From: an uncultured Burkholderiales Genera incertae sedis bacterium
GTDB taxonomy: Bacteria > Pseudomonadota > Gammaproteobacteria > Burkholderiales > Eutrophovitaceae
Assembly: GCA_905479505.1 (NCBI GenBank)
Contig: CAJQMS010000085.1
Span: 1-17,725, forward strand
Direction: 5' to 3'
DNA: 17,725 nucleotides
The translations under genes and the position numbers were made by a program. Below, piece by piece: positions 1-8,172 of this stretch; the stretch's first letter is position 1; each line of letters opens with the position of its first letter. The notes under the pieces were generated by a model. The model made no database searches and had not been told where the DNA came from. It saw nothing but the letters and a program-made list of their open reading frames with translations.

Positions 1-1
1 C

Positions 2-2215
2 TCAGATCTTTATGAGGTGGGGAGTGTTGCTAACATTCTACAAATGCTAAAACTGCCTGATGGCACGGTCAAGGTGCTGGTTGAGGGGGTGAATCGAGCT
101 CGCTTGAACGGGGTAGTCGATGAAGAAACATATTTGACTTGTGAGACTTTGGAATTAGCCTCTCAAGCTGGCGATGCATCAAAACTAGAAGGAATGAGAA
201 GAGCGTTAGTCACGCAGTTCGAACAGTACGTTAAGGTCAACAAAAAAATTCCGCCCGAGGTGTTGTCTTCCTTAGCTGGAATTGATGAGGCCGGTAGACT
301 AGCGGATACAGTTGCCGCGCATTTGCCTCTTAAAATCGAACAAAAACAAGAAATATTGGAGTTGTCAGACGTCAAAGCACGTTTGGAGCACCTCCTTGCA
401 TTACTGGAGTCGGAATTAGATATTTTGCAAGTTGAGAGACGCATCCGTGGCCGCGTGAAGCGACAGATGGAAAAAAGTCAACGAGAATACTATTTGAACG
501 AGCAAGTTAAAGCGATTCAAAAAGAGTTGGGTGATTCTGAAGACGGAGCCGACCTGGAAGAGCTGGAGAAAAAAATTAAGTCAGCTCGTTTGCCAAAAGA
601 GGCAAAAAATAAAGCTAATGCAGAATTTAAAAAGCTCAAGTTGATGTCACCCATGTCAGCTGAGGCCTCGGTTGTGAGGAATTACATCGAAACGCTCGTT
701 GGGCTGCCTTGGAGAAAGAAAAGTAAAGTTTCTTCGGACCTGAAAGCCGCTGAGAAAATTCTCAACGAAGATCACTACGGGCTCGATAAAGTGAAGGAAA
801 GAATCATCGAGTACCTTGCCGTTCAGCAACGTGTTGATAAACTAAAAGCTCCGATACTTTGCCTTGTGGGTCCTCCTGGAGTCGGTAAAACATCGTTGGG
901 ACAATCGATCGCAAAAGCAACCAACAGGAACTTCACTAGAATGTCGCTAGGCGGAGTTAGGGATGAGTCGGAAATTCGCGGGCATAGAAGAACCTATATC
1001 GGCTCTATGCCTGGTAAGATTTTACAAAACATGAGCAAAGTTAAAGTGCGCAATCCACTTTTTCTTCTCGATGAAGTGGATAAAATGGGAACCGACTTTC
1101 GGGGAGACCCCTCATCCGCATTGCTGGAAGTGTTGGATCCAGAGCAAAATGATAAATTCGGAGATCATTATATCGAGGTAGATTATGACCTCTCAGACGT
1201 GATGTTTGTTGCGACTGCGAATTCAATGAACATCCCGGGCCCACTGCTCGATAGGATGGAGGTTATTCGCTTAGCGGGCTATACCGAAGATGAAAAAGTT
1301 AATATCGCACTTCGCTATTTATTACCGAAGCAACTCAAAAATAATGGTGTGGAGCCTAGGGAAATGTCTGTCTCAGAGGGTGCCATTCGGGATATCGTAA
1401 GGTATTACACCCGAGAGGCCGGTGTGCGTTCTTTAGAGCGAGAAATCTCTAAGATATGCCGCAAAGTTGTAACCGATATCTCTGTGAATAAGATAACTAA
1501 AAAAATAAACGTTAGCTCAAAAAATATAGACAAATATTTAGGCGTAAGAAAATTTAGTTTCGGTCTAGCCGAAAAAAATAATCAAGTTGGCCAGGTTACG
1601 GGTTTGGCTTGGACTGAAGTAGGCGGTGAACTCCTTACGATAGAGTCGGTGATTCTTAAAGGGAAAGGGAACATTCAGCGAACCGGTTCGCTTGGGGACG
1701 TGATGAAGGAATCGGTGGAAGCTGCCCGGTCGGTCGTTCGATCTCGATCTCATGTTTTGGGGATTGAAGATGATTTGTTCGAAAAGCACGATATTCATGT
1801 GCACGTGCCCGAGGGGGCTACACCTAAAGATGGACCTTCGGCCGGGATTGCGATGACTACGGCCTTAGTTTCTTCGATTACCAAAATCCCTGTGCGCTGC
1901 GACGTTGCCATGACCGGTGAAATCACGTTAAGAGGTGAGGTGCTAGCTATCGGTGGATTAAAGGAGAAACTGTTAGCTGCACACAGAGGCGGTATCAAGA
2001 CCGTATTGATCCCTCAGGAAAACGTTAAAGACTTGGCTGATATACCCGACAATATTAAGGGTAAGTTGAATGTCCATCCTGTCAAATGGATTGATGAGGT
2101 TTTAGACATGGCGTTGGAGCGGGCGCCTATTTCGATGGCTGATGATGACTCAAGTGCAGTCACCATCTCTACTGTTGATAAAAACGAATCTAAACCTACG
2201 AGAGTGAAACATTAG
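2..2215 (+). CDS. lon: ATP-dependent protease Lon, 5' end cut by window edge
   Basis: Lon is a cytoplasmic hexameric AAA+ serine protease that degrades misfolded and selected regulatory proteins. The frame is open from base 2, so the GTG at 17 is an internal Val, not the start. The first visible residues match the Lon N-domain about 75-80 residues in, so that much is missing. Numbering from base 17: Walker A GPPGVGKT at residues 285-292, Walker B (FLLDEVDKM) soon after, then the protease domain with PKDGPSAG, catalytic Ser608 (bases 1838-1840) and the GGLKEK motif with catalytic Lys651. The Ser-Lys spacing of 43 equals that of the E. coli enzyme (Ser679, Lys722). The C-terminus carries a short polar tail after the conserved end. 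hupB follows in the same direction, as is usual. Identity is certain; only the start lies outside the window. Confidence 0.98.
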   Translation, partial: SDLYEVGSVANILQMLKLPDGTVKVLVEGVNRARLNGVVDEETYLTCETLELASQAGDASKLEGMRRALVTQFEQYVKVNKKIPPEVLSSLAGIDEAGRLADTVAAHLPLKIEQKQEILELSDVKARLEHLLALLESELDILQVERRIRGRVKRQMEKSQREYYLNEQVKAIQKELGDSEDGADLEELEKKIKSARLPKEAKNKANAEFKKLKLMSPMSAEASVVRNYIETLVGLPWRKKSKVSSDLKAAEKILNEDHYGLDKVKERIIEYLAVQQRVDKLKAPILCLVGPPGVGKTSLGQSIAKATNRNFTRMSLGGVRDESEIRGHRRTYIGSMPGKILQNMSKVKVRNPLFLLDEVDKMGTDFRGDPSSALLEVLDPEQNDKFGDHYIEVDYDLSDVMFVATANSMNIPGPLLDRMEVIRLAGYTEDEKVNIALRYLLPKQLKNNGVEPREMSVSEGAIRDIVRYYTREAGVRSLEREISKICRKVVTDISVNKITKKINVSSKNIDKYLGVRKFSFGLAEKNNQVGQVTGLAWTEVGGELLTIESVILKGKGNIQRTGSLGDVMKESVEAARSVVRSRSHVLGIEDDLFEKHDIHVHVPEGATPKDGPSAGIAMTTALVSSITKIPVRCDVAMTGEITLRGEVLAIGGLKEKLLAAHRGGIKTVLIPQENVKDLADIPDNIKGKLNVHPVKWIDEVLDMALERAPISMADDDSSAVTISTVDKNESKPTRVKH

Positions 2216-2258
2216 CAGCTGATGTTATCCATGTTTAAAAAGTTTTTTTTAAGTATGC

Positions 2259-2288
2259 TTGACAGGCGCTTTTTACAGTTGTTATAAA
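2259..2288 (+). promoter_or_regulatory. Sigma-70-type promoter for hupB
   Basis: A perfect TTGACA (2259-2264) is followed after 18 bases by TATAAA (2283-2288), five of six matches to the -10 consensus. It lies in the 205-base gap between lon and hupB and would give a leader of about 125 bases. HU genes are commonly transcribed from their own promoters downstream of lon. The assignment rests on consensus matching alone. Confidence 0.6.
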
Positions 2289-2355
2289 CATGCATGAGGA
2301 TATGCGAGTGCAAAAAAATTATTTTTGTTTTACCCTTGTTCTAGAACTTAGCATT

Positions 2356-2377
2356 GTGGGTTTGGGGGTGAACCCGC
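2356..2377 (+). other. Stem-loop in the hupB leader
   Basis: GTGGGTT (2356-2362) pairs with AACCCGC (2371-2377), giving a 7-bp stem with one G-T pair and a G-rich 8-base loop. It ends 43 bases before the hupB start. No U-tract follows, so it does not look like an intrinsic terminator. It could stabilise the leader or affect translation, but a hairpin of this size also occurs by chance. Confidence 0.3.
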
Positions 2378-2420
2378 TAATAAACTTTTAAATATAATTA
2401 TTAATACGAAAGGATTCGAC

Positions 2421-2693
2421 GTGAATAAATCAGAATTAGTGGAGGCAATGGCTGCCGCGGCAGATATTTCGAAAGCTGCTGCTGAACGTGCATTGGATGG
2501 AGCGACATCGGCAATCACCGGCGCTCTTAAGGGTGGTGATCAAGTGACTATAGTGGGTTTCGGTAGTTTCTTAGTCGGTGAGAGAGGAGCGCGAATGGGT
2601 AGAAATCCTAGGACGGGCGAGAGCATTCAGATTAAGGCTTCTAAGTCACCGAAATTTCGGGCTGGTAAAGCACTCAAGGATGCAGTAAACTAG
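2421..2693 (+). CDS. hupB: DNA-binding protein HU-beta
   Basis: HU is a small histone-like dimer that bends and compacts DNA without strong sequence preference. The product has 90 residues, the standard length. It shows the N-terminal helical dimerisation region and the signature GFGSF (residues 47-51), followed by the beta-arm with RxGRNPRTGE, whose Pro intercalates into DNA. Translation starts at GTG, supported by an AAAGGA Shine-Dalgarno sequence at 2409-2414, six bases upstream. The position directly after lon identifies it as the beta-type gene. A consensus promoter lies upstream. Confidence 0.97.
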   Translation: MNKSELVEAMAAAADISKAAAERALDGATSAITGALKGGDQVTIVGFGSFLVGERGARMGRNPRTGESIQIKASKSPKFRAGKALKDAVN

Positions 2694-2758
2694 CGCGCTT
2701 TCAAGATTGCGTCTTGGCCCATTTTGCGGCCTAGGTGAAGTCAACAAAGAATTGCATC

Positions 2759-2834
2759 GGGTGCTTAGCTCAGCTGGTAGAGCGTCGCCCTTACAAGGCG
2801 AATGTCGGGAGTTCGAACCTCTCAGCACCCACCA
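2759..2834 (+). tRNA. tRNA-Val (anticodon UAC)
   Basis: The acceptor stem pairs GGGTGCT (2759-2765) with AGCACCC (2824-2830). The anticodon stem TCGCC/GGCGA encloses the loop CTTACAA with anticodon TAC at 2792-2794. The T-loop contains GTTCGAA. The terminal CCA is encoded at 2832-2834. It lies 65 bases after hupB and 11 bases before tRNA-Asp, so the two are probably one transcript. I see no convincing separate promoter. Confidence 0.97.
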
Positions 2835-2845
2835 GACCGATGTAA

Positions 2846-2922
2846 GGAGTGGTAGTTCAGTTGGTTAGAATACCGGCCTGTCACGCCGGGGGTCGCGGGT
2901 TCGAGTCCCGTCCACTCCGCCA
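2846..2922 (+). tRNA. tRNA-Asp (anticodon GUC)
   Basis: The acceptor stem pairs GGAGTGG (2846-2852) with CCACTCC (2912-2918). The discriminator base is G, as expected for tRNA-Asp, and CCA is encoded at 2920-2922. The anticodon loop CTGTCAC carries GTC at 2880-2882. The T-arm contains GGTTCGAGTCC. An intrinsic terminator begins two bases after the CCA. Confidence 0.97.
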
Positions 2923-2924
2923 AC

Positions 2925-2958
2925 AAAAAAAGGTGAACGAAAGTTCGCCTTTTTTGTT
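2925..2958 (+). terminator. Intrinsic terminator after the tRNA pair
   Basis: GGTGAAC and GTTCGCC form a 7-bp stem closed by a GAAA tetraloop. An A-run in front and a T-run behind (2950-2955) extend the stem and supply the U-tract, so it may work in both directions. It ends the hupB/tRNA transcript and separates it from ppiD, which begins 46 bases later. Confidence 0.92.
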
Positions 2959-3003
2959 AATCTATCTCATCATTAATTTAGCCGAGCTGCGTAGGTATAC
3001 CCC

Positions 3004-4911
3004 ATGTTTGATTTCATAAGTAAATATAAAATTTTCTCTCAGGCAATTTTAGTACTAATAGTCCTGACCTTTGCCTTATTTGGCGTAGATTCATATTTTC
3101 GAGGTCAAGATTCAGCGCAAATTGTTGCTGAGATAGGAAACAGCGCGGTATCGCAGCAAGAATTAAATATGATGGTGAGACAGGAGCAAGATCGACTCAG
3201 ACCGCAGACTCAAGCAAATCCCCAGGCTGCTGAGTATCTTCAAACACCCGAATTCAAGCAATCAGTGCTAAACAATATTATTCAACGACGTTTGTTATTA
3301 AACCAGGCGCGTGATGTCGGTATGATGGTGGCCCCTGAAGAACTTAGGCAGGTAATTGTAGGTGTCCCCGCTTTTTTTGACGACTCGGGACAGTTTTCCG
3401 TAGACAAATATGAAAGACTTTTGCGTGCGCAAAATTTAACTCCAGCTGAGTTTGAGTTACAAATCGAGCAAGATCTGCTAATTGGACGTCTTCAAAATGT
3501 AATAAAAGGAACTGCGATTGTTTCTGACTCAGTGGTGAATCGGCTGGTTAAACAGCGCGGTCAACAACGTGAAGTCAGTCAGATGATCTTTTCGCCAGCA
3601 AAATACAGAGAGTCAATCACAGTCACGGATGAAGACGTTAGGGGATATTTCGATGACAACAGGGAGCTATTTAAACTCCCAGAAAGAGCGAAAGTTGAAT
3701 ATCTCGTTTTGAATGAAGAAGCTGCAGCTGCATCGGTTGATTTGACGGAAGAAGAGTTACGTCAGGCGTATGAAGACAGACTTTCTGAATTTCAAAGTAT
3801 CGAGGAGCGAAAAGCTAGCCACATTTTGATTTCAGTTATAGAGGATGGGTCAGACGAGGAAAAAGATGAGGCTCAGGCTCTTGCCAATGACTTACTAGAA
3901 AAAATAAATGCTGATCCCTCGAGCTTTGGAGCGCTAGCTCTGGAATTTTCTAATGATCCAGGGTCTGCCGAGAATCAGGGTGATTTGGGTTTTCTCGAGC
4001 GTGGATTAATGGTTGAGGCATTTGATAAGGCTTTGTTTGAATCAGAACTGGGTGCAATAGTTGGGCCTATTCAAACTAAATATGGTTTTCATATCATCCG
4101 AGTTGATGATGTCAAAAAGGTTGAGACGATATCCTTTGATGATGCACGCGAGAGTATTGAAAAAGATATCCGTAAAACTAAAGTTGAAGAGTCTTATCTT
4201 AGTGCGTCACAGGTGTTCAGCGATCGAGTATACACAGACTATGACAGCCTCCTTCCGGTTGCAGAGGAGCTTGGCCTCACGGTGCAAACCAGTGACTGGA
4301 TTAGCCGTGACAGCGCAGGTTATAACGCTCTGCTTGATAAGCCAGAACTTTTGCAAGCTATATTCTCGGCTGAATCATTGGACGAAAAACGTAATACAGA
4401 GGCCTTTGAGGTTCAACCGAAGACGTTAGTAGCTGCGAGAGTCGTCGAGTATGCTGTTGAAGAGGACATGAGTTTTGAGGAGGTGGCGTCCGAGGTTAAG
4501 GACTTCCTGCAGTCACAGGGCGCGTTAGATAAAACGATTACTGAGGGCGAATTTGCCCTTGAAAAGCTTGTCAACGGCCAGGAAATTAAAGATGGGGAGT
4601 GGTCAAAGCCAGGGATGGTTACTCTTGTAAAGCGTCAAGGACTTCATCCTGAAGGATTAAGAGCCATCTTTGGGGTTTCGAAAGATGATATACCGGCTCA
4701 TGTTGGTATGGCGATCGATGATGGACGTTATGTTATCTTTCGGGTTTCTAAGATTCAGGACGTGGAAGAGGTCACGGACGACGATTTAGCGACGGCGAAA
4801 AGGCAGCTGGAGTCAATGTTAAATCAACAACAGATGGACGCGTACATTGCGAGTTTACGTGAGAAAGCTAACGTTCGAATTAAAAGTGAGTCTTCAGTTT
4901 CAACTGATTAA
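3004..4911 (+). CDS. ppiD: Peptidyl-prolyl cis-trans isomerase/periplasmic chaperone PpiD
   Basis: PpiD is an inner-membrane-anchored periplasmic folding factor near the Sec translocon. The 635-residue product has a short cytoplasmic start, one transmembrane anchor at about residues 11-28, a SurA-like N-domain, a parvulin domain from about 268 to 368, and a long C-terminal region, matching the family in length and order. The parvulin domain keeps KASHIL (His273), the GDLGFLERG loop, the MVxAFxxALF segment and YGFHIIRV (His363). It therefore looks closer to a typical active parvulin than the E. coli PpiD domain does. The ATG has only a weak ribosome site (TAGGT). Its promoter should lie in the 46 bases after the terminator, but none is obvious. 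Confidence 0.96.
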   Translation: MFDFISKYKIFSQAILVLIVLTFALFGVDSYFRGQDSAQIVAEIGNSAVSQQELNMMVRQEQDRLRPQTQANPQAAEYLQTPEFKQSVLNNIIQRRLLLNQARDVGMMVAPEELRQVIVGVPAFFDDSGQFSVDKYERLLRAQNLTPAEFELQIEQDLLIGRLQNVIKGTAIVSDSVVNRLVKQRGQQREVSQMIFSPAKYRESITVTDEDVRGYFDDNRELFKLPERAKVEYLVLNEEAAAASVDLTEEELRQAYEDRLSEFQSIEERKASHILISVIEDGSDEEKDEAQALANDLLEKINADPSSFGALALEFSNDPGSAENQGDLGFLERGLMVEAFDKALFESELGAIVGPIQTKYGFHIIRVDDVKKVETISFDDARESIEKDIRKTKVEESYLSASQVFSDRVYTDYDSLLPVAEELGLTVQTSDWISRDSAGYNALLDKPELLQAIFSAESLDEKRNTEAFEVQPKTLVAARVVEYAVEEDMSFEEVASEVKDFLQSQGALDKTITEGEFALEKLVNGQEIKDGEWSKPGMVTLVKRQGLHPEGLRAIFGVSKDDIPAHVGMAIDDGRYVIFRVSKIQDVEEVTDDDLATAKRQLESMLNQQQMDAYIASLREKANVRIKSESSVSTD

Positions 4912-4926
4912 GATCGGAGTTTTCCC

Positions 4927-5715
4927 CTAATCAAGCGGAGCAACGCCTGCAGTGTTGAAGCCTGCGTCAACGTAAGTGATTTCCCCAGTAATACCGCTTG
5001 CGAGGTGGCTTAGTAAAAACGCTGCGGTATTGCCAACTTCATCAATAGTGACGTTTCTCTTCAGTGGTGACGTTTTTTCCGCAAATGAAAGTAGCTTAGA
5101 GAAACTCCCAATACCGGCTGCTGCTAGCGTTTTAATAGGACCTGCTGAGATGGCATTAACCCTGATCCCGTCAACGCCTAGGCTGTGTGCCATGTAACGG
5201 ACATTCGCCTCTAAACTTGCTTTGGCAAGTCCCATTACGTTGTAGCTTGGAAACGCTCGCTGCGAACCAAGATATGTTAAAGCCAGAAGTGAAGCATGAC
5301 GGTCCAGCATAAGAGGGCGAGTTGCTTTTGCTAATGCGGAAAAACTGTAAGAACTGATGTCGTGAGCTATTTGGAACGAATCCCTGCTTACTGAATCGAG
5401 ATACCCGCCGCTTAAGGATTCTCTCGGTGCGAAAGCAATTGAATGCACTAGGCCATCAATTACCCCCCATTCTTTTTTTAGCGAATTCGCTAAACCTTCT
5501 ATTTGTGCGTCACTTCCGACATCACAAGGTAGCACCAGGTCAGTATTAAAGTCTTTAGCGAGCTCCTTAACTCTTTTTTCGATTTTTTCGCCACCTGCGT
5601 AACTAAAAGCTAGTGTGGCACCCTCTCGGAGGGCGGCTGTTGCAATGCCGTATGCTATTGATCTGGTGCTAAGTAAACCGGTTATAAGTATTTTCTTTTC
5701 TGATAGGAAGCCCAT
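4927..5715 (-). CDS. fabI: Enoyl-[acyl-carrier-protein] reductase (NADH) FabI
   Basis: FabI reduces trans-2-enoyl-ACP with NADH in the last step of each round of type II fatty acid elongation. It is a 262-residue short-chain dehydrogenase-fold protein. The N-terminal nucleotide motif is the FabI form (TG then SIAYG). The active-site pattern is Tyr148, nine residues, Tyr158, six residues, Lys165, within NVMGLAKASLEANVRYMA. The position matching the E. coli triclosan/diazaborine-site Gly93 is Ala94 here, as in some other natural FabI proteins, and the Phe near 203 is retained. A GGTGA ribosome site precedes the ATG. It lies 35 bases after mltD on the same strand, so it is probably the last gene of gloB-mltD-fabI. 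Its end is 15 bases from the end of convergent ppiD. Confidence 0.97.
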   Translation of the reverse strand: MGFLSEKKILITGLLSTRSIAYGIATAALREGATLAFSYAGGEKIEKRVKELAKDFNTDLVLPCDVGSDAQIEGLANSLKKEWGVIDGLVHSIAFAPRESLSGGYLDSVSRDSFQIAHDISSYSFSALAKATRPLMLDRHASLLALTYLGSQRAFPSYNVMGLAKASLEANVRYMAHSLGVDGIRVNAISAGPIKTLAAAGIGSFSKLLSFAEKTSPLKRNVTIDEVGNTAAFLLSHLASGITGEITYVDAGFNTAGVAPLD

Positions 5716-5750
5716 TAGTTCACCGTTTCTGTAAATACGTGAATGATATT

Positions 5751-7340
5751 TTAACCCTCGAGCATTTTTGATACACGCGGGACCGATAGGTCTTTATAAA
5801 TCACGAGTTTTTTTCCGACTCGAATCATATTGGAACGTAATTTGTTCCAGGTCTTTATTGCTTTGATGGAGACGCCATAACGTTTCGCAATTCCAGATAG
5901 AGTATCCCCTCGCTTAATGCGGTAAACAAATTCTTTTCCATAAAGTGAGCTTGGATGGTTAAATTCGGAAAGCGTCCAAGTTTTTTCAAGATTCGACAGT
6001 CCTAGGCTACTTGGCCAAGGAATCAGTACTGATCGACCTTCTTGGATAGGTACATAAGGCCTAAGCCCGTTGATAGCTCTGAGCTTATCTAGACTAATCG
6101 AAAATTGTTCGGCCGTCTGAGACAGTGTGTCCCCTTTTTTAAATTTGTATGTACCCCAATTTAAAACCGGGGATTCTATATTTTTCAGGTTGTTTTTAAA
6201 TAGGTTAACGCGATCGGTTGGTATTAGCATAAAGCTATCAGTACCCCCTGTGTATACAGGACGATTATGCGATGGATTCAGCATTTCAAATTCTTCTAGG
6301 TCTATTTCTGCTAGTTTTGCAGCTACATTTATATCAATCAAAGAGGGGACAGCCACGGGGGTGAAGTAGGGGTAATCCGCGACGTGAGGAAGATTGAGCG
6401 AGCCGGTGTGTGATTCAAGAACGATATTTTTGATCGCTTGCAATTTAGGAACGTAGTTTCTTGTCTCACTCGGCATTCTTAAGTCAAAATAAGAAGTCCC
6501 ACGGCCTTGTTTTTGATTTCTTTTTATCGATCGTCTTAATCCGTTTTCGCCCCAATTATATGCGGCTAAAACTAGCTGCCAATCGTTAAACTCGTTGTGC
6601 AATACCTCGAGGTAGTCTAGCGCGGCTCGGGTAGAAGCCATGACGTCTCGACGATCATCTCGCCACCAGTTCTGTATCAATCCATAATTCTTCCCAGTTG
6701 AAGGAATAAATTGCCAAAGTCCAGCCGCATGTGCTCGAGAATATGCCACCGGGTAGTAGGCGCTCTCAATCATAGGTAGCAAAGCTAGCTCTGTTGGCAT
6801 ATTTCTTTTTTCTAATTCGCCAAGAATGTAATGTATATATTTTTGACTACGATTAAAAATTCTCGTTACGTATTTGAGGTTATTTTTGTAGCTCGTTTCG
6901 AATCGTTTTACGCGTTTACCTTGATTTCCTCTTTTGATAACTAACTTTTGTCCTATACGGATGAGTGAACCTCTAAGTTTGTTTTGGTCTTTTAAGGTTT
7001 TGATTGTGACACCGTAACGTTTTGCTAAACCTGAGAGTGTGTCTCCCCTTTTGACAACATAAAAGGTTGTTGCTGGGCCAGATTTAATATCGGGCATGCC
7101 AAAACCCTCAATAACGCGGGGCCAGATGCTTGGCGCTGATGCCAGAGAAATAGAAGTCAGACTGCTGCTTTCCGTATTCGGATATATATAATTGAAGGAC
7201 CAAAAGCTGACTGTTTTGATATCATTTTCATTGAGATATTTTTCCACCTGCTCCGACGTGACATCAGTGTCGGCACTGATAGGGCCAGTGATCGAAGCAA
7301 GAAAGACTGCCAAAATCCGTAATGTTATTTTAAAGTTCAT
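5751..7340 (-). CDS. mltD: Membrane-bound/periplasmic lytic murein transglycosylase D with three LysM domains
   Basis: The product cleaves peptidoglycan glycan strands to give 1,6-anhydromuramic ends. Starting at the ATG at 7340 (529 residues) gives a clean signal peptide (about residues 1-23, ending ISA) with no lipobox Cys. The order is LysM at 93-136, SLT domain at about 163-303, LysM at 397-441 and LysM at 472-516. The catalytic Glu192 lies in PMIESAY, followed by the family motifs AGLWQFIPSTG and AAYNWGENG. A longer reading from GTG at 7391 would overlap gloB by 19 bases and put 17 polar residues before the signal peptide, so I prefer 7340, although neither start has a strong ribosome site. 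The first LysM, ahead of the SLT domain, is unusual. Located between gloB and fabI in one likely operon. Confidence 0.92.
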   Translation of the reverse strand: MNFKITLRILAVFLASITGPISADTDVTSEQVEKYLNENDIKTVSFWSFNYIYPNTESSSLTSISLASAPSIWPRVIEGFGMPDIKSGPATTFYVVKRGDTLSGLAKRYGVTIKTLKDQNKLRGSLIRIGQKLVIKRGNQGKRVKRFETSYKNNLKYVTRIFNRSQKYIHYILGELEKRNMPTELALLPMIESAYYPVAYSRAHAAGLWQFIPSTGKNYGLIQNWWRDDRRDVMASTRAALDYLEVLHNEFNDWQLVLAAYNWGENGLRRSIKRNQKQGRGTSYFDLRMPSETRNYVPKLQAIKNIVLESHTGSLNLPHVADYPYFTPVAVPSLIDINVAAKLAEIDLEEFEMLNPSHNRPVYTGGTDSFMLIPTDRVNLFKNNLKNIESPVLNWGTYKFKKGDTLSQTAEQFSISLDKLRAINGLRPYVPIQEGRSVLIPWPSSLGLSNLEKTWTLSEFNHPSSLYGKEFVYRIKRGDTLSGIAKRYGVSIKAIKTWNKLRSNMIRVGKKLVIYKDLSVPRVSKMLEG

Positions 7341-7372
7341 AATTAGGAGTTGTTTGCGTGTTACGGGGGGAT

Positions 7373-8143
7373 TTAAAAAGTATTTTTCCACTCTCTAATT
7401 GTGGTAAAAATCTCTACTTCATTTGTGAGAACTTTCTGCGCCCTTTTTTTTGCCGCTGAAGCGATGGCTAAGTCAGCACACCGCAGAAATGGATTCACAA
7501 TTTTCTCGAATCCAATAGTGCTTGGGAGTGAGGACTGTCCTTTGAATACCTTAAGTTTAACTTCTCTCTCGTACTCTAAAAGGTCGGGATTTTCAGGCTC
7601 CAATGCTAGCGCGAACTTAATGTTGGATAGTGTGTATTCGTGAGTACAGTACACTTTAGTTGAGTCAGGTAAAGACGCTAATTTACCAATAGATTCGAAC
7701 ATTTGCTGAGGTGTGCCCTCAAATATTCTTCCACAGCCGCACGAGAACAATGTGTCACCGCAAAAGACGTTTTGGTTGTCAGCATAGGCTATGTGACCAG
7801 AAGTATGTCCAGGGATATCGAGAATTGTATATTTGAGATTGAGAAGTTCTAAATCAACCGTGTCGTCCTCCACTAGGGTGTGCGTTATCAATGGAATATT
7901 TTCATTTTTAGGGCCGTAAACAGGGACATTTGAATGGTCTACCAGTTTTTCAATGCCGCTTACATGATCAAAGTGGTGATGAGTAATTAAAATGGCAGCT
8001 AATTTCAGATTTTTGGAGCGGAGAAAATCGAGGACAGGCTCGGATTCGCCAGGATCAACTACCACTGCGTGAGTCTCGTTGTAGATTGTCCAAATGTAAT
8101 TGTCCTGAAAGGCCTTAACCGGATAAACTTGTGTCTTATTCAT
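7373..8143 (-). CDS. gloB: Hydroxyacylglutathione hydrolase (glyoxalase II)
   Basis: Glyoxalase II hydrolyses S-lactoylglutathione to lactate and glutathione, completing methylglyoxal detoxification in the cytoplasm. The 256-residue metallo-beta-lactamase-fold protein has the THHHFDH motif (His55, His57, Asp59, His60), His113 in PGHTSGH, Asp130 in CGDTLF and His168 in CTHEY, together the full binuclear metal site. NPFLR near the C-terminus is typical of this family. A GAGGG ribosome site sits two bases before the ATG. It diverges from the methyltransferase gene with only 29 bases between the start codons and leads the likely gloB-mltD-fabI operon. Confidence 0.97.
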   Translation of the reverse strand: MNKTQVYPVKAFQDNYIWTIYNETHAVVVDPGESEPVLDFLRSKNLKLAAILITHHHFDHVSGIEKLVDHSNVPVYGPKNENIPLITHTLVEDDTVDLELLNLKYTILDIPGHTSGHIAYADNQNVFCGDTLFSCGCGRIFEGTPQQMFESIGKLASLPDSTKVYCTHEYTLSNIKFALALEPENPDLLEYEREVKLKVFKGQSSLPSTIGFEKIVNPFLRCADLAIASAAKKRAQKVLTNEVEIFTTIREWKNTF

Positions 8144-8172
8144 AACCCTCTATTTTGATGTCATGAAAACAA

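Noticed and set aside
2701..2758. Promoter for the tRNA pair in the hupB-tRNA gap
   Set aside because: No -35/-10 pair with acceptable spacing; GGCC inverted repeat at 2716-2731 is only 4 bp.
4061..4429. Second plus-strand frame of 122 codons inside ppiD
   Set aside because: It overlaps a certain coding region in another frame and shows no domain or ribosome site.
4905..4933. Inverted repeat TGATTA/TAATCA at the ppiD-fabI convergent junction, as a terminator
   Set aside because: Only 6 AT-rich base pairs with a 17-base loop and no U-tract on either strand.
7341..7391. N-terminal extension of mltD from the GTG at 7391
   Set aside because: It would place 17 mostly polar residues before a complete signal peptide and overlap gloB. 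ATG 7340 gives a normal exported protein.
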